The notes below the pieces were generated by a model. That model saw only the letters and a list, made by a program, of their open reading frames with translations, had not been told where the DNA came from and made no database searches. Below, piece after piece: positions 10,020 through 19,563 of a DNA stretch of 64,000 bases. Positions within the stretch are counted from its first letter, which is position 1; each line of letters opens with the position of its first letter. Made by a program: the position numbers and the translations under genes. Source of the stretch: Ignavibacteriales bacterium (GTDB taxonomy: Bacteria; Bacteroidota; Ignavibacteria; Ignavibacteriales; Melioribacteraceae); contig JAPLFG010000001.1 of NCBI GenBank assembly GCA_026390795.1, positions 62,001-126,000 on the forward strand. The letters run 5' to 3'.

Positions 10020-11048
10020 ATGCGAGCAAAACACATCACTCTGGAAGACATTGCAAAACGGCTCAATGTATCTTCAGTAACTGTCTCCAAAGCTTTACGC
10101 GGTCATCCGGATATTTCAAGAGAAACCACAAAGCTTGTTAAAAAAGTTGCTAATGAACTCGGATATTCCCCGAATTTTATGGCGAGAAATCTATCAGCGA
10201 GAAAATCGAATGCAATTGGTGTTGTTGTTCCGAAAATCGCCCACCACTTTTTCAGTTCAATAATCGAACATATTTATGATTATGCGTTTGAAAATAATTA
10301 TGAAATAATTCTTACGGTATCGCAAGAAGATTGTGAAAGAGAAAGAAAACATCTTCAAACTCTTCTTTCAATGAGGGTAGACGGTATCATAATTTCAATT
10401 GCTCAAAACACAACGAATTTTGAAATATTCAAAACCGCCATGAACCGGGATGTACCGATTGTATTTATGGATCGTATTCCCGACTTAACTGATTGCAATA
10501 CTGTTATTGTAAATGATAGAGCTGGTGCTTATAACGTAATTACTCATGCAGTAAATCTCGGTTACAAAAGGATTGCTCATTTTGCGGGTCATCCAAATAT
10601 TAATATTGCCAGAGAGAGAATCATCGGTTTCAAACAAGCAATGATTGATCGCGGAATTGAAGTTAATCCTGAATGGATACTTGAAGGCGGGTTTGGAGAA
10701 AAGAGCGGTTATGATTCATTCATGAAATTATACCATCAGAAAAATCTTCCCGATCTGATATTTGCAGTTACTTATCCGGTTGCACTTGGTGTTTATATGG
10801 CTGCAAGAGAAGTTGGATTGAGAATACCGGATGATATAGATGTAATCTGCTTTGGAAATTCACAAGTACAAAGTTTCTTATCTCCTCCGCTAAGTTGCGT
10901 CAATCAGCCAACGGATCAGCTTGCAATTAGATCAATGGAACTCCTATTGGAAAACATTGACAACAAAGAAGAGTTTGAACCAAAGCAAATAGTTTTAGAT
11001 ACTAACATGATATTGCGCGGAACATGCATAAAATATAACAAAGGCTGA
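10020..11048 (+). CDS. LacI-family transcriptional regulator
   Basis: A 342-aa regulator with an N-terminal helix-turn-helix (LEDIAKRLNVSSVTVSKALRG, about residues 6-26 with the hinge region after it) and a periplasmic-binding-protein-like sugar sensor domain. I chose the ATG at 10020 over a TTG at 10002 because the protein then begins six residues before the HTH, as usual for the family. It lies between the uronate catabolic genes and the secreted pectinases, so it probably controls the locus in response to a uronate or KDG. Candidate operators are described at 1506 and 21446. Confidence 0.88.
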   Translation: MRAKHITLEDIAKRLNVSSVTVSKALRGHPDISRETTKLVKKVANELGYSPNFMARNLSARKSNAIGVVVPKIAHHFFSSIIEHIYDYAFENNYEIILTVSQEDCERERKHLQTLLSMRVDGIIISIAQNTTNFEIFKTAMNRDVPIVFMDRIPDLTDCNTVIVNDRAGAYNVITHAVNLGYKRIAHFAGHPNINIARERIIGFKQAMIDRGIEVNPEWILEGGFGEKSGYDSFMKLYHQKNLPDLIFAVTYPVALGVYMAAREVGLRIPDDIDVICFGNSQVQSFLSPPLSCVNQPTDQLAIRSMELLLENIDNKEEFEPKQIVLDTNMILRGTCIKYNKG

Positions 11049-11083
11049 TTTCAAAACCAGTAAAAATTTTATGGAGCTGCACA

Positions 11084-12529
11084 ATGCAAAGCAAGTCATT
11101 ATGTAAAAACAGATCAACAGTTATTCGGATTTTTCTCGTAATATTCCTTTCTTCAATTTTTATCAATAGCATTTATTGTAATGATCTGCCAAAGAATAAT
11201 TCCACCGGTTGGAAACAACTTCCTAAAATATTAAGTAATATAAAAAAACCGGTCTTTCCAAAAAAAGATTATAGAATTCAGCTAACCTCAGAGGCTGATG
11301 CCAGAGCAATAATTCAAGAATCAATTGACAAGTGTTCTGCTTCCGGCGGCGGAAGGGTCATTATTCAAAAAGGGAATTATTTTGTGAATGGGCCGATCAA
11401 TTTGAAGAGTAATGTGAATCTTCATTTTGAGGACGGTGTGTTATTAAAATTCAGTACGAACCCGGATGACTACCTACCTATAGTCAAGACTAGATGGGAA
11501 GGAATTGAGTGTTATAATTATTCAGCACTCATTTATGCTTATGATCAGAAAAATATTGCAATAACAGGAAAAGGTATCCTTGACGGACAAGCTACAAATG
11601 AAAACTGGTGGAGATGGAAGGGAAATAAAGAATTCGGATGGACAAAAGATTCTCCATCTCAAAACGATAGTTTGGGCAGACCTTTACTTGTAAAAATGAA
11701 CTTAGAACAGGTACGCGTTGAACAGAGAATTTTCGGGAAAGGGCATTATCTACGTCCAAATTTTATCCAATTATGTAAATGTAAAAATATTCTTATCGAG
11801 GGAGTTACTTTTTTAAATTCTCCTATGTGGGTAATTCACCCGCTCCTTTCGCAGAATATTACAATTCAAGAAGTTTCGACAATTGGTTCAGGTCCAAACA
11901 CGGATGGATGCGATCCTGAATCATGCAAAGATGTTTTGATAAAAGATTGTTTTTTTAAAAATGGTGATGATAACATTGCAATAAAATCCGGAAGAAATAA
12001 TGACGGAAGAAGAATTAACGTTTCAAGCGAGAATATTGTTATACAAAATTGCAAAATGAAAGATGGACACGGCGGAGTAACTATCGGCAGCGAAATATCC
12101 GGTGGATGCAGAAATGTTTTTGCTGAGAACTGCGAAATGGACAGCCCAAATCTAGACCGGGCGATACGGATTAAAGCAAATACTTTCCGCGGCGGTATTG
12201 TTGAAAATATTTTTATTAGAAATATTAAAGTTGGTGAAGTAGGAGACGCGGTAATTCATTTTGATATGAAATACGAACCGAAGGAAGGGGAGGATGGCGG
12301 ATTTCTGCCTGTCTGGCGTAATATTGATATTCGAAACATAACGAGTTCTAAAAGTAAATTTGCGATGTTCCTAATAGGTTTGAAAAATTCGCCTATAAAA
12401 AATTTGGTAATTGAGAACTGCGAATTCAATCAAGCTGCTGAAAAATCTGTTTTAGAAAATGTTGAAAATCCCATGCTGAAAAATTTGTTTATTAATAGTA
12501 AACCTTATGCAAAAGGTGTTAACCAGTAA
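11084..12529 (+). CDS. Secreted GH28 polygalacturonase
   Basis: A 481-aa glycoside hydrolase family 28 enzyme with an N-terminal signal peptide (hydrophobic residues about 13-29). The right-handed beta-helix carries the family active-site motifs in order: NTDGCDPE (about 272), NGDDNIAIKSG (about 293), GHGGVTIGSE (about 328) and RAIRIKAN (about 360). These supply the three catalytic Asp residues, the His and the Arg-Ile-Lys substrate site. It should hydrolyse homogalacturonan or oligogalacturonides, probably exo-acting given its bacterial type, outside the cytoplasm. No T9SS tail is present, so it may stay in the periplasm. Confidence 0.92.
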   Translation: MQSKSLCKNRSTVIRIFLVIFLSSIFINSIYCNDLPKNNSTGWKQLPKILSNIKKPVFPKKDYRIQLTSEADARAIIQESIDKCSASGGGRVIIQKGNYFVNGPINLKSNVNLHFEDGVLLKFSTNPDDYLPIVKTRWEGIECYNYSALIYAYDQKNIAITGKGILDGQATNENWWRWKGNKEFGWTKDSPSQNDSLGRPLLVKMNLEQVRVEQRIFGKGHYLRPNFIQLCKCKNILIEGVTFLNSPMWVIHPLLSQNITIQEVSTIGSGPNTDGCDPESCKDVLIKDCFFKNGDDNIAIKSGRNNDGRRINVSSENIVIQNCKMKDGHGGVTIGSEISGGCRNVFAENCEMDSPNLDRAIRIKANTFRGGIVENIFIRNIKVGEVGDAVIHFDMKYEPKEGEDGGFLPVWRNIDIRNITSSKSKFAMFLIGLKNSPIKNLVIENCEFNQAAEKSVLENVENPMLKNLFINSKPYAKGVNQ

Positions 12530-12543
12530 TTTCAATGAAAAAG

Positions 12544-12599
12544 TAATCGTCTAAAAAGATAGAAGAAATGTGGGTTACTAAATATTTTTTTGACGATTA
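12544..12599. repeat. Inverted repeat between GH28 and DUF4861 genes
   Basis: TAATCGTC (12544-12551) pairs with GACGATTA (12592-12599), with A-rich and T-rich inner flanks that extend the stem. It begins 14 bp after the polygalacturonase stop. There is no terminal T-run after the distal arm, so it is not a classic terminator. Each arm also resembles the CGATTA-type operator candidates elsewhere in the locus. Confidence 0.45.
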
Positions 12600-12714
12600 A
12601 AGTTATCGGTTAAGTAATCGAGATGAGAAATTTTTCTATCTCAATGATTTTAAGTCGCACTGATTTTTTTGCAAAATCTTTTTTAAAAACTCCATGGTGC
12701 CTCCATTAGGAGTT

Positions 12715-12761
12715 GCGCACTCATTTTCTTATTCAGCTATTGTTCTACGGAAAGAGTGCGC
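12715..12761. repeat. Inverted repeat in the leader of the DUF4861 gene
   Basis: A perfect 8-bp GC-rich pair, GCGCACTC (12715-12722) and GAGTGCGC (12754-12761), stands out in an AT-rich 260-bp gap and ends 30 bp before the DUF4861 start codon. It could be a 5'-UTR stem, a regulator site or a processing signal. The function is unknown. Confidence 0.45.
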
Positions 12762-12791
12762 TTAATTATTTTAAGAGAAGGAGAAGAGATA

Positions 12792-14102
12792 ATGAAATTG
12801 AATTTCCATTTTAAGAGATTTATGAAGATTAGATTAATTCTGTGTTTGCTAATTGTATTCGGATTTCAAATACAAACGATCTCTGCATCGGAGAACCAAA
12901 ATGGGGAAGGAAAGGCACTTCCAAATTTCTATATAAAAGCTCAGAATAATCTTGATCGTGAACAGCAGAATGTTCTCATCTCTATTCCGCTCGACAAAAT
13001 TAAAATTAAGTACAACGATTTTAACGAGAATGCATTTATAGCGTTCGATGGCAATACACAAATTCCTACTCAGACCGAAGATCTCGATGGCGACAAAATT
13101 CCCGATAACATTCTTCTGCTTTTAGATTTTAAAGCGAATGAGAAAAAAACGATCACTGTCCAATATGATAAAATGGCAGTGCTTAAAAAAGAATTCAAAA
13201 AGAGAACACAGGCAATTCTTGCTGCTAAAGTTGATTATACATTGAAAGACGGATTTTATACCGGTGGAAAATTTGTGAATGTGCCGGAATTAAAAATGCC
13301 GCAGAATCATTTTGCGCATGACGCATTAATAAAATTTGAAGGACCCGGATGGGAATCGGATAAAGTAGCTTACCGGTTTTATCTTGATTCGAGAAACCGT
13401 AACGACATTTTTGCGAAAAAGATTGACGATGTAGTTCTTGATCGTGTTGGTAACAATGATCTTGTCTCCGACAGCAAAGAATCTTATACCGTAATGTGCG
13501 ATTGGGGAATGGACGTTTTCAAAGTAGGTGAATCGTTGGGAATCGGTTCAATAGGAATGTGGTATGATGGAAAAGTCAATACAATATCTAAAACGGAGAA
13601 AGTTGTTTGCAAAATTTTAACCGACGGAATTATCAAGTCAAATATTCTCACTCAATATTCCGGCTGGCAGGTTGGACAGAAAAAATTTGATCTCAATTCG
13701 TTAATATCAATTTCAGCCGGAAGCAGATTGACAAAAGAGGAAATTACATTAACCGGCAATGCTGAAAATATTTGTACCGGTTTAGCAAAACATGAAGGAT
13801 GTTCATTAATCAATGATGAAAATAATCTTGAATGGAGTTATATAGCCTCGTACGGCAAGCAAAGTTTAGCCGGTGATAATCTCGGCCTTGCTCTTTTCTT
13901 CAAACGAACAGATCTATTAAAAATTACAGAAGATCCGGCAAGTTTTATTACAATTTTAAAACCGGCAGATGGGAAGCTCACTTACTATTTTGCTGCGGCT
14001 CCGGAGATGGAACTAAACGGGATAAAGTTCAAAGAAGAGTTCATTAATTATTTGAACGATACAATACTGGAACTGGGCAATCCGGTAAATGTTGAGTATT
14101 GA
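12792..14102 (+). CDS. Secreted DUF4861-family protein of pectin loci
   Basis: A 436-aa exported protein with a signal peptide (about residues 8-33, ending before SENQNG). The body matches what I recall of DUF4861: a beta-rich first third with KDGFYTGGKF, then an acidic KFEGPGWESDKVAYRFYLDSRN block and DWGMDVFKVGESLGIGS-like motifs. No catalytic residues are established to my knowledge. The start is the ATG at 12792, preceded by AAGGAGAAGAG, rather than a GTG at 12756. Its position among polygalacturonase, pectate lyase and GH105 genes suggests a role on pectin fragments. Confidence 0.75.
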   Translation: MKLNFHFKRFMKIRLILCLLIVFGFQIQTISASENQNGEGKALPNFYIKAQNNLDREQQNVLISIPLDKIKIKYNDFNENAFIAFDGNTQIPTQTEDLDGDKIPDNILLLLDFKANEKKTITVQYDKMAVLKKEFKKRTQAILAAKVDYTLKDGFYTGGKFVNVPELKMPQNHFAHDALIKFEGPGWESDKVAYRFYLDSRNRNDIFAKKIDDVVLDRVGNNDLVSDSKESYTVMCDWGMDVFKVGESLGIGSIGMWYDGKVNTISKTEKVVCKILTDGIIKSNILTQYSGWQVGQKKFDLNSLISISAGSRLTKEEITLTGNAENICTGLAKHEGCSLINDENNLEWSYIASYGKQSLAGDNLGLALFFKRTDLLKITEDPASFITILKPADGKLTYYFAAAPEMELNGIKFKEEFINYLNDTILELGNPVNVEY

Positions 14103-14104
14103 AC

Positions 14105-14128
14105 TTCTCATGATGAGAAAATATTTTT
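14105..14128 (+). terminator. Weak hairpin after the DUF4861 gene
   Basis: TTCTCA (14105-14110) pairs with TGAGAA (14114-14119) around a 3-base loop and is followed by AATATTTTT. The stem is short and AT-rich, so it would be at best a partial terminator or an mRNA end-protecting hairpin inside the operon. Confidence 0.35.
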
Positions 14129-14148
14129 AATATAAAATGGAATTAATT

Positions 14149-15690
14149 ATGGCCTGGTTAATAAGAAGATGCTTTATTGTTTCATTCTTATTTTTCTCTG
14201 TTAATTTGTGGGCTCAATCCTCAACATTTTATGTAGATCCAGCTTCAGGTAACGATTTAAACATCGGATCAATCGAAGCACCATTTAAAACAATAAACAA
14301 AGGAATTAGCGCACTTACTTCCAGCGGGACAATTTATTTACGCGGTGGAACTTATCTATTATCCGTTACAGTTAGACCAACGCTTAGCGGTTCCGCATCA
14401 GGTTATTTTAATCTTTGGGCATATCCTGGAGAATTACCGATTCTTGATTTTTCTACACAACCTTTCGGTAACAGTTCAAGAGGACTCAATATAGCAGTAA
14501 ATTATTGGCACGTTAAAGGGCTTGAAGTTAAGAATGCCGGAGATAATGGAATTTATATTACAGGCGGATTCAACATTATTGAAAATTGCGCGATACATGA
14601 TAACAAAGACACAGGATTACAAATCAGCGAGAATGGGCATGACAACAGGATCATCAACTGTGATTCATACAATAATGCTGATCCATCGCAAGCTAATGCA
14701 GATGGCTTCGCTCCAAAGTTGGGTGTCGGTGACAATAATTATTTCTATGGTTGTCGAGCCTGGCAGAACTCTGATGATGGATGGGATGGATATTTGGATA
14801 CAGCGATTGATGTTACAACGGTTTTAGAAAATTGCTGGTGCTTCAAGAATGGTTACCTTAAAGATGGAAGTGCGAGTTCCGGAAATGGAAATGGATTTAA
14901 GATGGGAGGAAGCACTGGTCAAAACTTAGCGCACAATTTTATTCTAAAAAATTGTCTCGTTTTTGATAATCGTGTAAAAGGTTTCGATCAGAATCATAAC
15001 CGTGGTTCAATGACATTATATAATTGTTCCGCATTAAACAACGGCTCTTATAATTTTTCAATAAATGAAACTTTAAACGAAGGGAAAATTTTAACAATTA
15101 AAAACAGTATCTCACTTGGTTCATCAGGCGTCCGTCTTCTAAGTACGGTGATTGAACAATGCAACACTTGGTCAGCTGGGTTTTCTGTTTCCGGTGCTGA
15201 TTTTAAAAGTATAAATACCGCCGCTGCGTATGGTCCAAGAAAATCTGACGGGAGTCTGCCGGAAATAGATCTTATGCACCTTCAATCCGGCAGCAAACTA
15301 ATTGACGCGGGTGTTGATGTTGGAATTCCATTTTTAGGATTGGCTCCTGATCTCGGTGCATTTGAATTTGTTCCGGGACCGACAAAAGTTGAATCCAGTA
15401 TTATTATTTCAAATAAATTTTCACTATTGCAGAATTATCCAAATCCGTTTAATCCCGAAACGACGATCCAATATTTAATTCCAGCTTCCGGATTAGTTGA
15501 AATAAAAATTTATGATGTCAACGGAAGATTAGTAAAAGAATTATTCAATGGTTTTAATGAAGCAGGAATTCATGAAATTAACTGGAAAGGAATGAGCCAA
15601 GCAGGAAGCAAAGTTGCTTCCGGAAACTATTTCTGCACTGTTAAATTTAAGAATCAGTTCAGATCACTGAAATTAGTTTTGTTAAAATAA
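14149..15690 (+). CDS. Secreted PL9 pectate lyase with T9SS sorting domain
   Basis: A 513-aa polysaccharide lyase family 9 enzyme. After a signal peptide ending in WAQ comes a DUF1565-like start (FYVDPASGND) and a parallel beta-helix. The calcium site is Asp185, Asp209, Asp210 and Asp213 (NADGF, then NSDDGWDGY), with the same spacing as in the known Dickeya Pel9A. Lys251 (NGFKMGG) is the likely catalytic base. The last 80 residues are a T9SS type A sorting domain beginning QNYPNPFNPETTI and ending LKLVLLK. I prefer ATG 14149 to 14137 because GGAATTAATT precedes it. It should cleave polygalacturonate by beta-elimination outside the cell, giving unsaturated products handled by GH105 and KduI/KduD. 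Confidence 0.92.
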   Translation: MAWLIRRCFIVSFLFFSVNLWAQSSTFYVDPASGNDLNIGSIEAPFKTINKGISALTSSGTIYLRGGTYLLSVTVRPTLSGSASGYFNLWAYPGELPILDFSTQPFGNSSRGLNIAVNYWHVKGLEVKNAGDNGIYITGGFNIIENCAIHDNKDTGLQISENGHDNRIINCDSYNNADPSQANADGFAPKLGVGDNNYFYGCRAWQNSDDGWDGYLDTAIDVTTVLENCWCFKNGYLKDGSASSGNGNGFKMGGSTGQNLAHNFILKNCLVFDNRVKGFDQNHNRGSMTLYNCSALNNGSYNFSINETLNEGKILTIKNSISLGSSGVRLLSTVIEQCNTWSAGFSVSGADFKSINTAAAYGPRKSDGSLPEIDLMHLQSGSKLIDAGVDVGIPFLGLAPDLGAFEFVPGPTKVESSIIISNKFSLLQNYPNPFNPETTIQYLIPASGLVEIKIYDVNGRLVKELFNGFNEAGIHEINWKGMSQAGSKVASGNYFCTVKFKNQFRSLKLVLLK

Positions 15691-15738
15691 TCTGGATTGT
15701 TTATAAATACTCTTTGAACTATTAGGAGACTATCTGAA

Positions 15739-16962
15739 ATGAATAAAAAAAGATTTTCTTTCCTTAAAAAAATATTTTTTCTGATCTGTCTTCCCGCATT
15801 TTCTATTAACTCACAAACAGTTCAAGATATTAAAATTGATACTGGCAAACCATGGTCGGTTAGAATTGCCGACTCATTTATCTTGCGTCACCCGGCTGAT
15901 GTTATTAATGACACGAGTACATTCAACGGAAAGTGGACTTACGATCAGGGCGTATTGCTGGAAGGATTGCACCAATTAGGAAAACTCACCAAAGACGAAA
16001 AATATTTTAATTATATCAAAACCAATATAGATCAGTTCGTAACTGATGACGGTAAAATAAAAACATATAAGTACCTGGACTTTAATATTGACAATATTAA
16101 TACAGGACGAGAACTTTTATATCTATATACAAGGACCAATCAGCAGAAATATAAAATTGCGGCTGACTCTCTGCGCAAACAGTTGGCTAATCAACCCAGA
16201 ACTAAAAGCAACGGATTCTGGCATAAGAAAATTTATCCTTATCAAATGTGGCTTGACGGTTTGTATATGGGAGAACCATTTTATGCCGAATATTCCAAAT
16301 TGTTTAACGAGCCTCAAAATTTTGATGACATAGTACATCAATTTGTCTGGATCGAAAAACAAACTCGCGATAAAAGAACCGGGCTTCTCTATCATGCATG
16401 GGATGAGAGCAAAGAGCAGAAATGGGCAAACCCGGTAACAGGCAGATCACCTCATTTCTGGTCGCGTGCGATGGGATGGTATGTCATGGCTCTTGTTGAT
16501 GTTCTCGATTTTCTTCCTGAAATACATAAAGGAAGAACTGAACTAATTAAAATCTTACAACGACTTTGCACTTCTTTGCTAAAATACCGGGACCCAAAAA
16601 CTAATTTGTGGTATCAGGTTACCGATCTGCCGGAAAGGAAAGGAAATTATCTTGAAGCTTCTGCTTCATGTATGTTTACATACGCATTCACCAAAGGCGC
16701 CAATAACGGCTATCTGCCTAAAAAGTTTTTAGCTCAAGCTAAAAAATCTTTTGATGGAGTAATTAAAAATCTTGTAACAATTGATAAAGACGGCTTTATA
16801 AATCTTCATAAAACATGCAAAGGTGCGGGATTGGGCGGCAAGCCGTACCGCGGCGGTAGTTTTGAATATTATATCAGCGAGCCGACGCGAACGAACGATC
16901 TTAAAGGACTCGGACCATTTATAAATGCGGCAGTAGAATTGGAAAAAGGAAAAGCTTTTTAA
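15739..16962 (+). CDS. GH105 unsaturated rhamnogalacturonyl/galacturonyl hydrolase
   Basis: A 407-aa glycoside hydrolase family 105 protein (YteR/YesR-like, an alpha6/alpha6 barrel) with a signal peptide ending INSQ. The conserved WTYDQGVLLEG block (about residue 57) and QMWLDGLYMGEP, with catalytic Asp173, are present, followed by GRSPHFWSRAMGW. It removes the unsaturated uronic acid from lyase products and so links the PL9 lyase to KduI/KduD. It is predicted to be periplasmic. Confidence 0.92.
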   Translation: MNKKRFSFLKKIFFLICLPAFSINSQTVQDIKIDTGKPWSVRIADSFILRHPADVINDTSTFNGKWTYDQGVLLEGLHQLGKLTKDEKYFNYIKTNIDQFVTDDGKIKTYKYLDFNIDNINTGRELLYLYTRTNQQKYKIAADSLRKQLANQPRTKSNGFWHKKIYPYQMWLDGLYMGEPFYAEYSKLFNEPQNFDDIVHQFVWIEKQTRDKRTGLLYHAWDESKEQKWANPVTGRSPHFWSRAMGWYVMALVDVLDFLPEIHKGRTELIKILQRLCTSLLKYRDPKTNLWYQVTDLPERKGNYLEASASCMFTYAFTKGANNGYLPKKFLAQAKKSFDGVIKNLVTIDKDGFINLHKTCKGAGLGGKPYRGGSFEYYISEPTRTNDLKGLGPFINAAVELEKGKAF

Positions 16963-16978
16963 TTTGAGGAGTGGTTTA

Positions 16979-18511
16979 ATGAAAAAGATAATTTTTTTGA
17001 AAAAAATATTTATTGTAAGTGCTTTAGTAGTCACGGTTTTTTTGTTTTATAATTTTTTAATCGAGAACAAACCAACTATTTATCTAATCGGCGATTCAAC
17101 CATGGCGGATAAACCGCTTGATGATAATCCGGAAAGAGGATGGGGACAATTATTTCCTAACTTCTTTAATGATGATGTTGCAATAGATAATCATGCAATG
17201 AACGGACGGAGTACAAAAAGTTTTATTGATCAAGGATTATGGAAAGCGGTTTATGATAAGCTAAAACCGGGCGATTATGTTTTCATTCAGTTTGGACATA
17301 ATGATTCAAAAATTACCGATACAACACGGTATGCCGAACCGCATACGGCATATAAACAGAATCTGATCCGTTATGTAAACGATGCACGAGCCAAAGGCGC
17401 TTTCCCAGTTCTAATTACTCCGGTTAACAGAAGAAAGTTTGATGATGCTGGAAAATTTGTTGATCAGCACGGAGATTATCCCGGGGTTGTTCGTGAGGTT
17501 GCCGCATTATTAAATGTTCCGTTAATTGATCTTCATGCAAAAAGTTTGGAGCTGTTTTCAAAACTTGGCGCCGAAGGAACAAAAAATTTATTTCTCCTTA
17601 GCGTTCCACCAAAAACTTACAAGGCATTACCGGATGGAAAATTTGACAACACGCATTTCACTCGTATTGGTGCGATCGTAATAGCACAGATGGTTGTTGA
17701 CGGAATCAAAGAATTGAAATTACCGATAGTGAAAATGCTAAAATCAAATTATGATCATTCTGAAATAGCAAAAGGTAAAGTTGTATCACTCGATTATTTC
17801 TTTAATCATGAATTGAAAAAAGATGCTGCCGGGAATGAATATCAATTCCATTATACTTGGGAAGATAAAGAAAACTCCGGTTTTTCGAAGCTGGGCAACA
17901 TAATAGAAAATTTTGGAGCTACTCTGTATGAAATTCATAACGCCCCGGTTAAAGATGAATTAAAAAATGCAAGTATTTACATTATTGTTGATCCCGATAC
18001 TCCTCTTGAAACATCCAATCCAAATTATTTACTTAATAATTCAATTGATGAAATTGTTAGTTGGGTAAAAGATGGAGGTGTACTTCTGTTAATGGGCAAT
18101 GATAAAGGCAATTCGGAATTTGAACATTTCAATAATCTTTCTGAAAAATTCGGAATTCATTTCAATGAAGTTAGCTTGAATAAAGTTGACGGTAAAAATT
18201 ATGATATGGGAAAGTTTGATCTATTCCCAAACCATCCACTCTTCGAAGGAATTAAAAAAATATATCTGAAAGAAATCAGTACTTTCTCTTTAAAAGAGCC
18301 CGCTCAACCTGTTTTAGTCAGAGGTGATGAAATAATCATGACGACTTCAAATTTTGGAAAGGGATTTGTTTTTGCGGTCGGTGATCCGTGGTTATATAAC
18401 GAATATATTGATCACCGCAAACTTCCAGAAGATTTCCAGAACTATAAAGCGGCGGAAAATTTATTTAAGTGGCTTCTCTCTAAAGCAATTATTGTTAAAA
18501 ATGAAAATTGA
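16979..18511 (+). CDS. CE12-type acetylesterase fused to a GATase-like domain
   Basis: A 510-aa protein with an N-terminal membrane or signal segment (about residues 9-28). Residues 32-245 are an SGNH hydrolase of the rhamnogalacturonan acetylesterase type: IGDSTMAD with Ser40, NHAMNGRSTKSF, FGHNDS and the Asp223/His226 pair (DNTHF). It should remove acetyl groups from pectin backbones. The remaining 250 residues resemble a DUF4350/GATase-like fold (YIIVDPDTPLE, WVKDGGVLLLMGND, FGKGFVFAVGDPW), with no catalytic role that I can name. The start is the ATG after GAGGAG, not the upstream TTG at 16964. The stop lies 2 bp before the next start codon. Confidence 0.85.
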   Translation: MKKIIFLKKIFIVSALVVTVFLFYNFLIENKPTIYLIGDSTMADKPLDDNPERGWGQLFPNFFNDDVAIDNHAMNGRSTKSFIDQGLWKAVYDKLKPGDYVFIQFGHNDSKITDTTRYAEPHTAYKQNLIRYVNDARAKGAFPVLITPVNRRKFDDAGKFVDQHGDYPGVVREVAALLNVPLIDLHAKSLELFSKLGAEGTKNLFLLSVPPKTYKALPDGKFDNTHFTRIGAIVIAQMVVDGIKELKLPIVKMLKSNYDHSEIAKGKVVSLDYFFNHELKKDAAGNEYQFHYTWEDKENSGFSKLGNIIENFGATLYEIHNAPVKDELKNASIYIIVDPDTPLETSNPNYLLNNSIDEIVSWVKDGGVLLLMGNDKGNSEFEHFNNLSEKFGIHFNEVSLNKVDGKNYDMGKFDLFPNHPLFEGIKKIYLKEISTFSLKEPAQPVLVRGDEIIMTTSNFGKGFVFAVGDPWLYNEYIDHRKLPEDFQNYKAAENLFKWLLSKAIIVKNEN

Positions 18512-18513
18512 AG

Positions 18514-19563
18514 ATGAAAAGTTTTGTTAAAATATTTCTAATAATATTTCTATTATTTTTAACGCAATCATCATGCTTTACGGAAGTCGGCGTAGATCTT
18601 ATAGTTGCTAAAAACGGTAGCGGAAATTACACAACAATTCAAGAAGCAGTAAACGCTGCCCCGTTGAAATCTGAAAAACCGTTTGTTATTTATATTAAGG
18701 ATGGCGTCTACAATGAAAAAATCTTTATCGAGAAGAATTTTATTACACTCATTGGTGAAGATAGAGACAGTACAATAATAATTTATGCGGAACTTCGCAG
18801 AAATTGGATTGCAGAACATCCGGGTAATGATTGGGGATCTGCTGTAATCAACATTGCGAACGGAGTAACCAATCTTTCTATAATAAATCTTACTGTGTAT
18901 AATAATTACGGTTCAACGCATTCGATGGAAGAAAAACCGAATGATCACCAATTCGCTATTCGCGGTGGCGGAACAAAGGTCGTAATTCTTAATTGTAATG
19001 TTAAAGCCGATGGGGGTGATACGCTCAGTCTTTGGAATACAGTAGACGGAATGTATTATCACGCGAATTGTTACTTCGAAGGCTGGGTGGATTATGTTTG
19101 TCCGCGCGGATGGTGTTACATAACAGATTCGAAATTCTACGGACATAACCTAACCGCGAGCATTTGGCATGACGGCAGCAATAATCCCGATCAGAAATTT
19201 GTAATTAGAAATTCTACATTTGATGGAGTAAAGGATTTTCCACTTGGAAGAAATCACCGTGACGGACAATTTTATCTTCTTGATTGTAAATTTTCTTCTA
19301 ACATGGCAGACAAACCGATTTATCTTGCTCAACCTGCTTCTTCTTACAAATGGGGAGAGAGATATTTCTATTTTAATTGTCATCGCGATGGCGGAGATTA
19401 CAATTGGTTTGCTAATAATCTAAACAAAGCGCCGGGCTCACCATCACCAAAAGAAATCACTGCTGAATGGACGTTTGCCGGAAAATGGAATCCCGAAAAA
19501 AATATCGAGTATTGTAATGCATTATTAAATAGTATTTCTAAGAAAAAGGAAAAAATAAAATGA
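18514..19563 (+). CDS. CE8-like pectin methylesterase, divergent active site
   Basis: A 349-aa beta-helix protein of the pectinesterase family with an N-terminal signal sequence (residues 1-21). GNYTTIQEAVNAAP and DGVYNEK are standard family openings. The nucleophile Asp193 (VDYVC) and Arg246 (LGRNH) are present. The usual QDTL glutamine is Gly168 (GGDTL), and the tryptophan of LGRPW is replaced (LGRNHRDG). The substrate or reaction may therefore differ from plain homogalacturonan demethylation. It overlaps kduD by ATGA, so the two are co-translated. Confidence 0.8.
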   Translation: MKSFVKIFLIIFLLFLTQSSCFTEVGVDLIVAKNGSGNYTTIQEAVNAAPLKSEKPFVIYIKDGVYNEKIFIEKNFITLIGEDRDSTIIIYAELRRNWIAEHPGNDWGSAVINIANGVTNLSIINLTVYNNYGSTHSMEEKPNDHQFAIRGGGTKVVILNCNVKADGGDTLSLWNTVDGMYYHANCYFEGWVDYVCPRGWCYITDSKFYGHNLTASIWHDGSNNPDQKFVIRNSTFDGVKDFPLGRNHRDGQFYLLDCKFSSNMADKPIYLAQPASSYKWGERYFYFNCHRDGGDYNWFANNLNKAPGSPSPKEITAEWTFAGKWNPEKNIEYCNALLNSISKKKEKIK

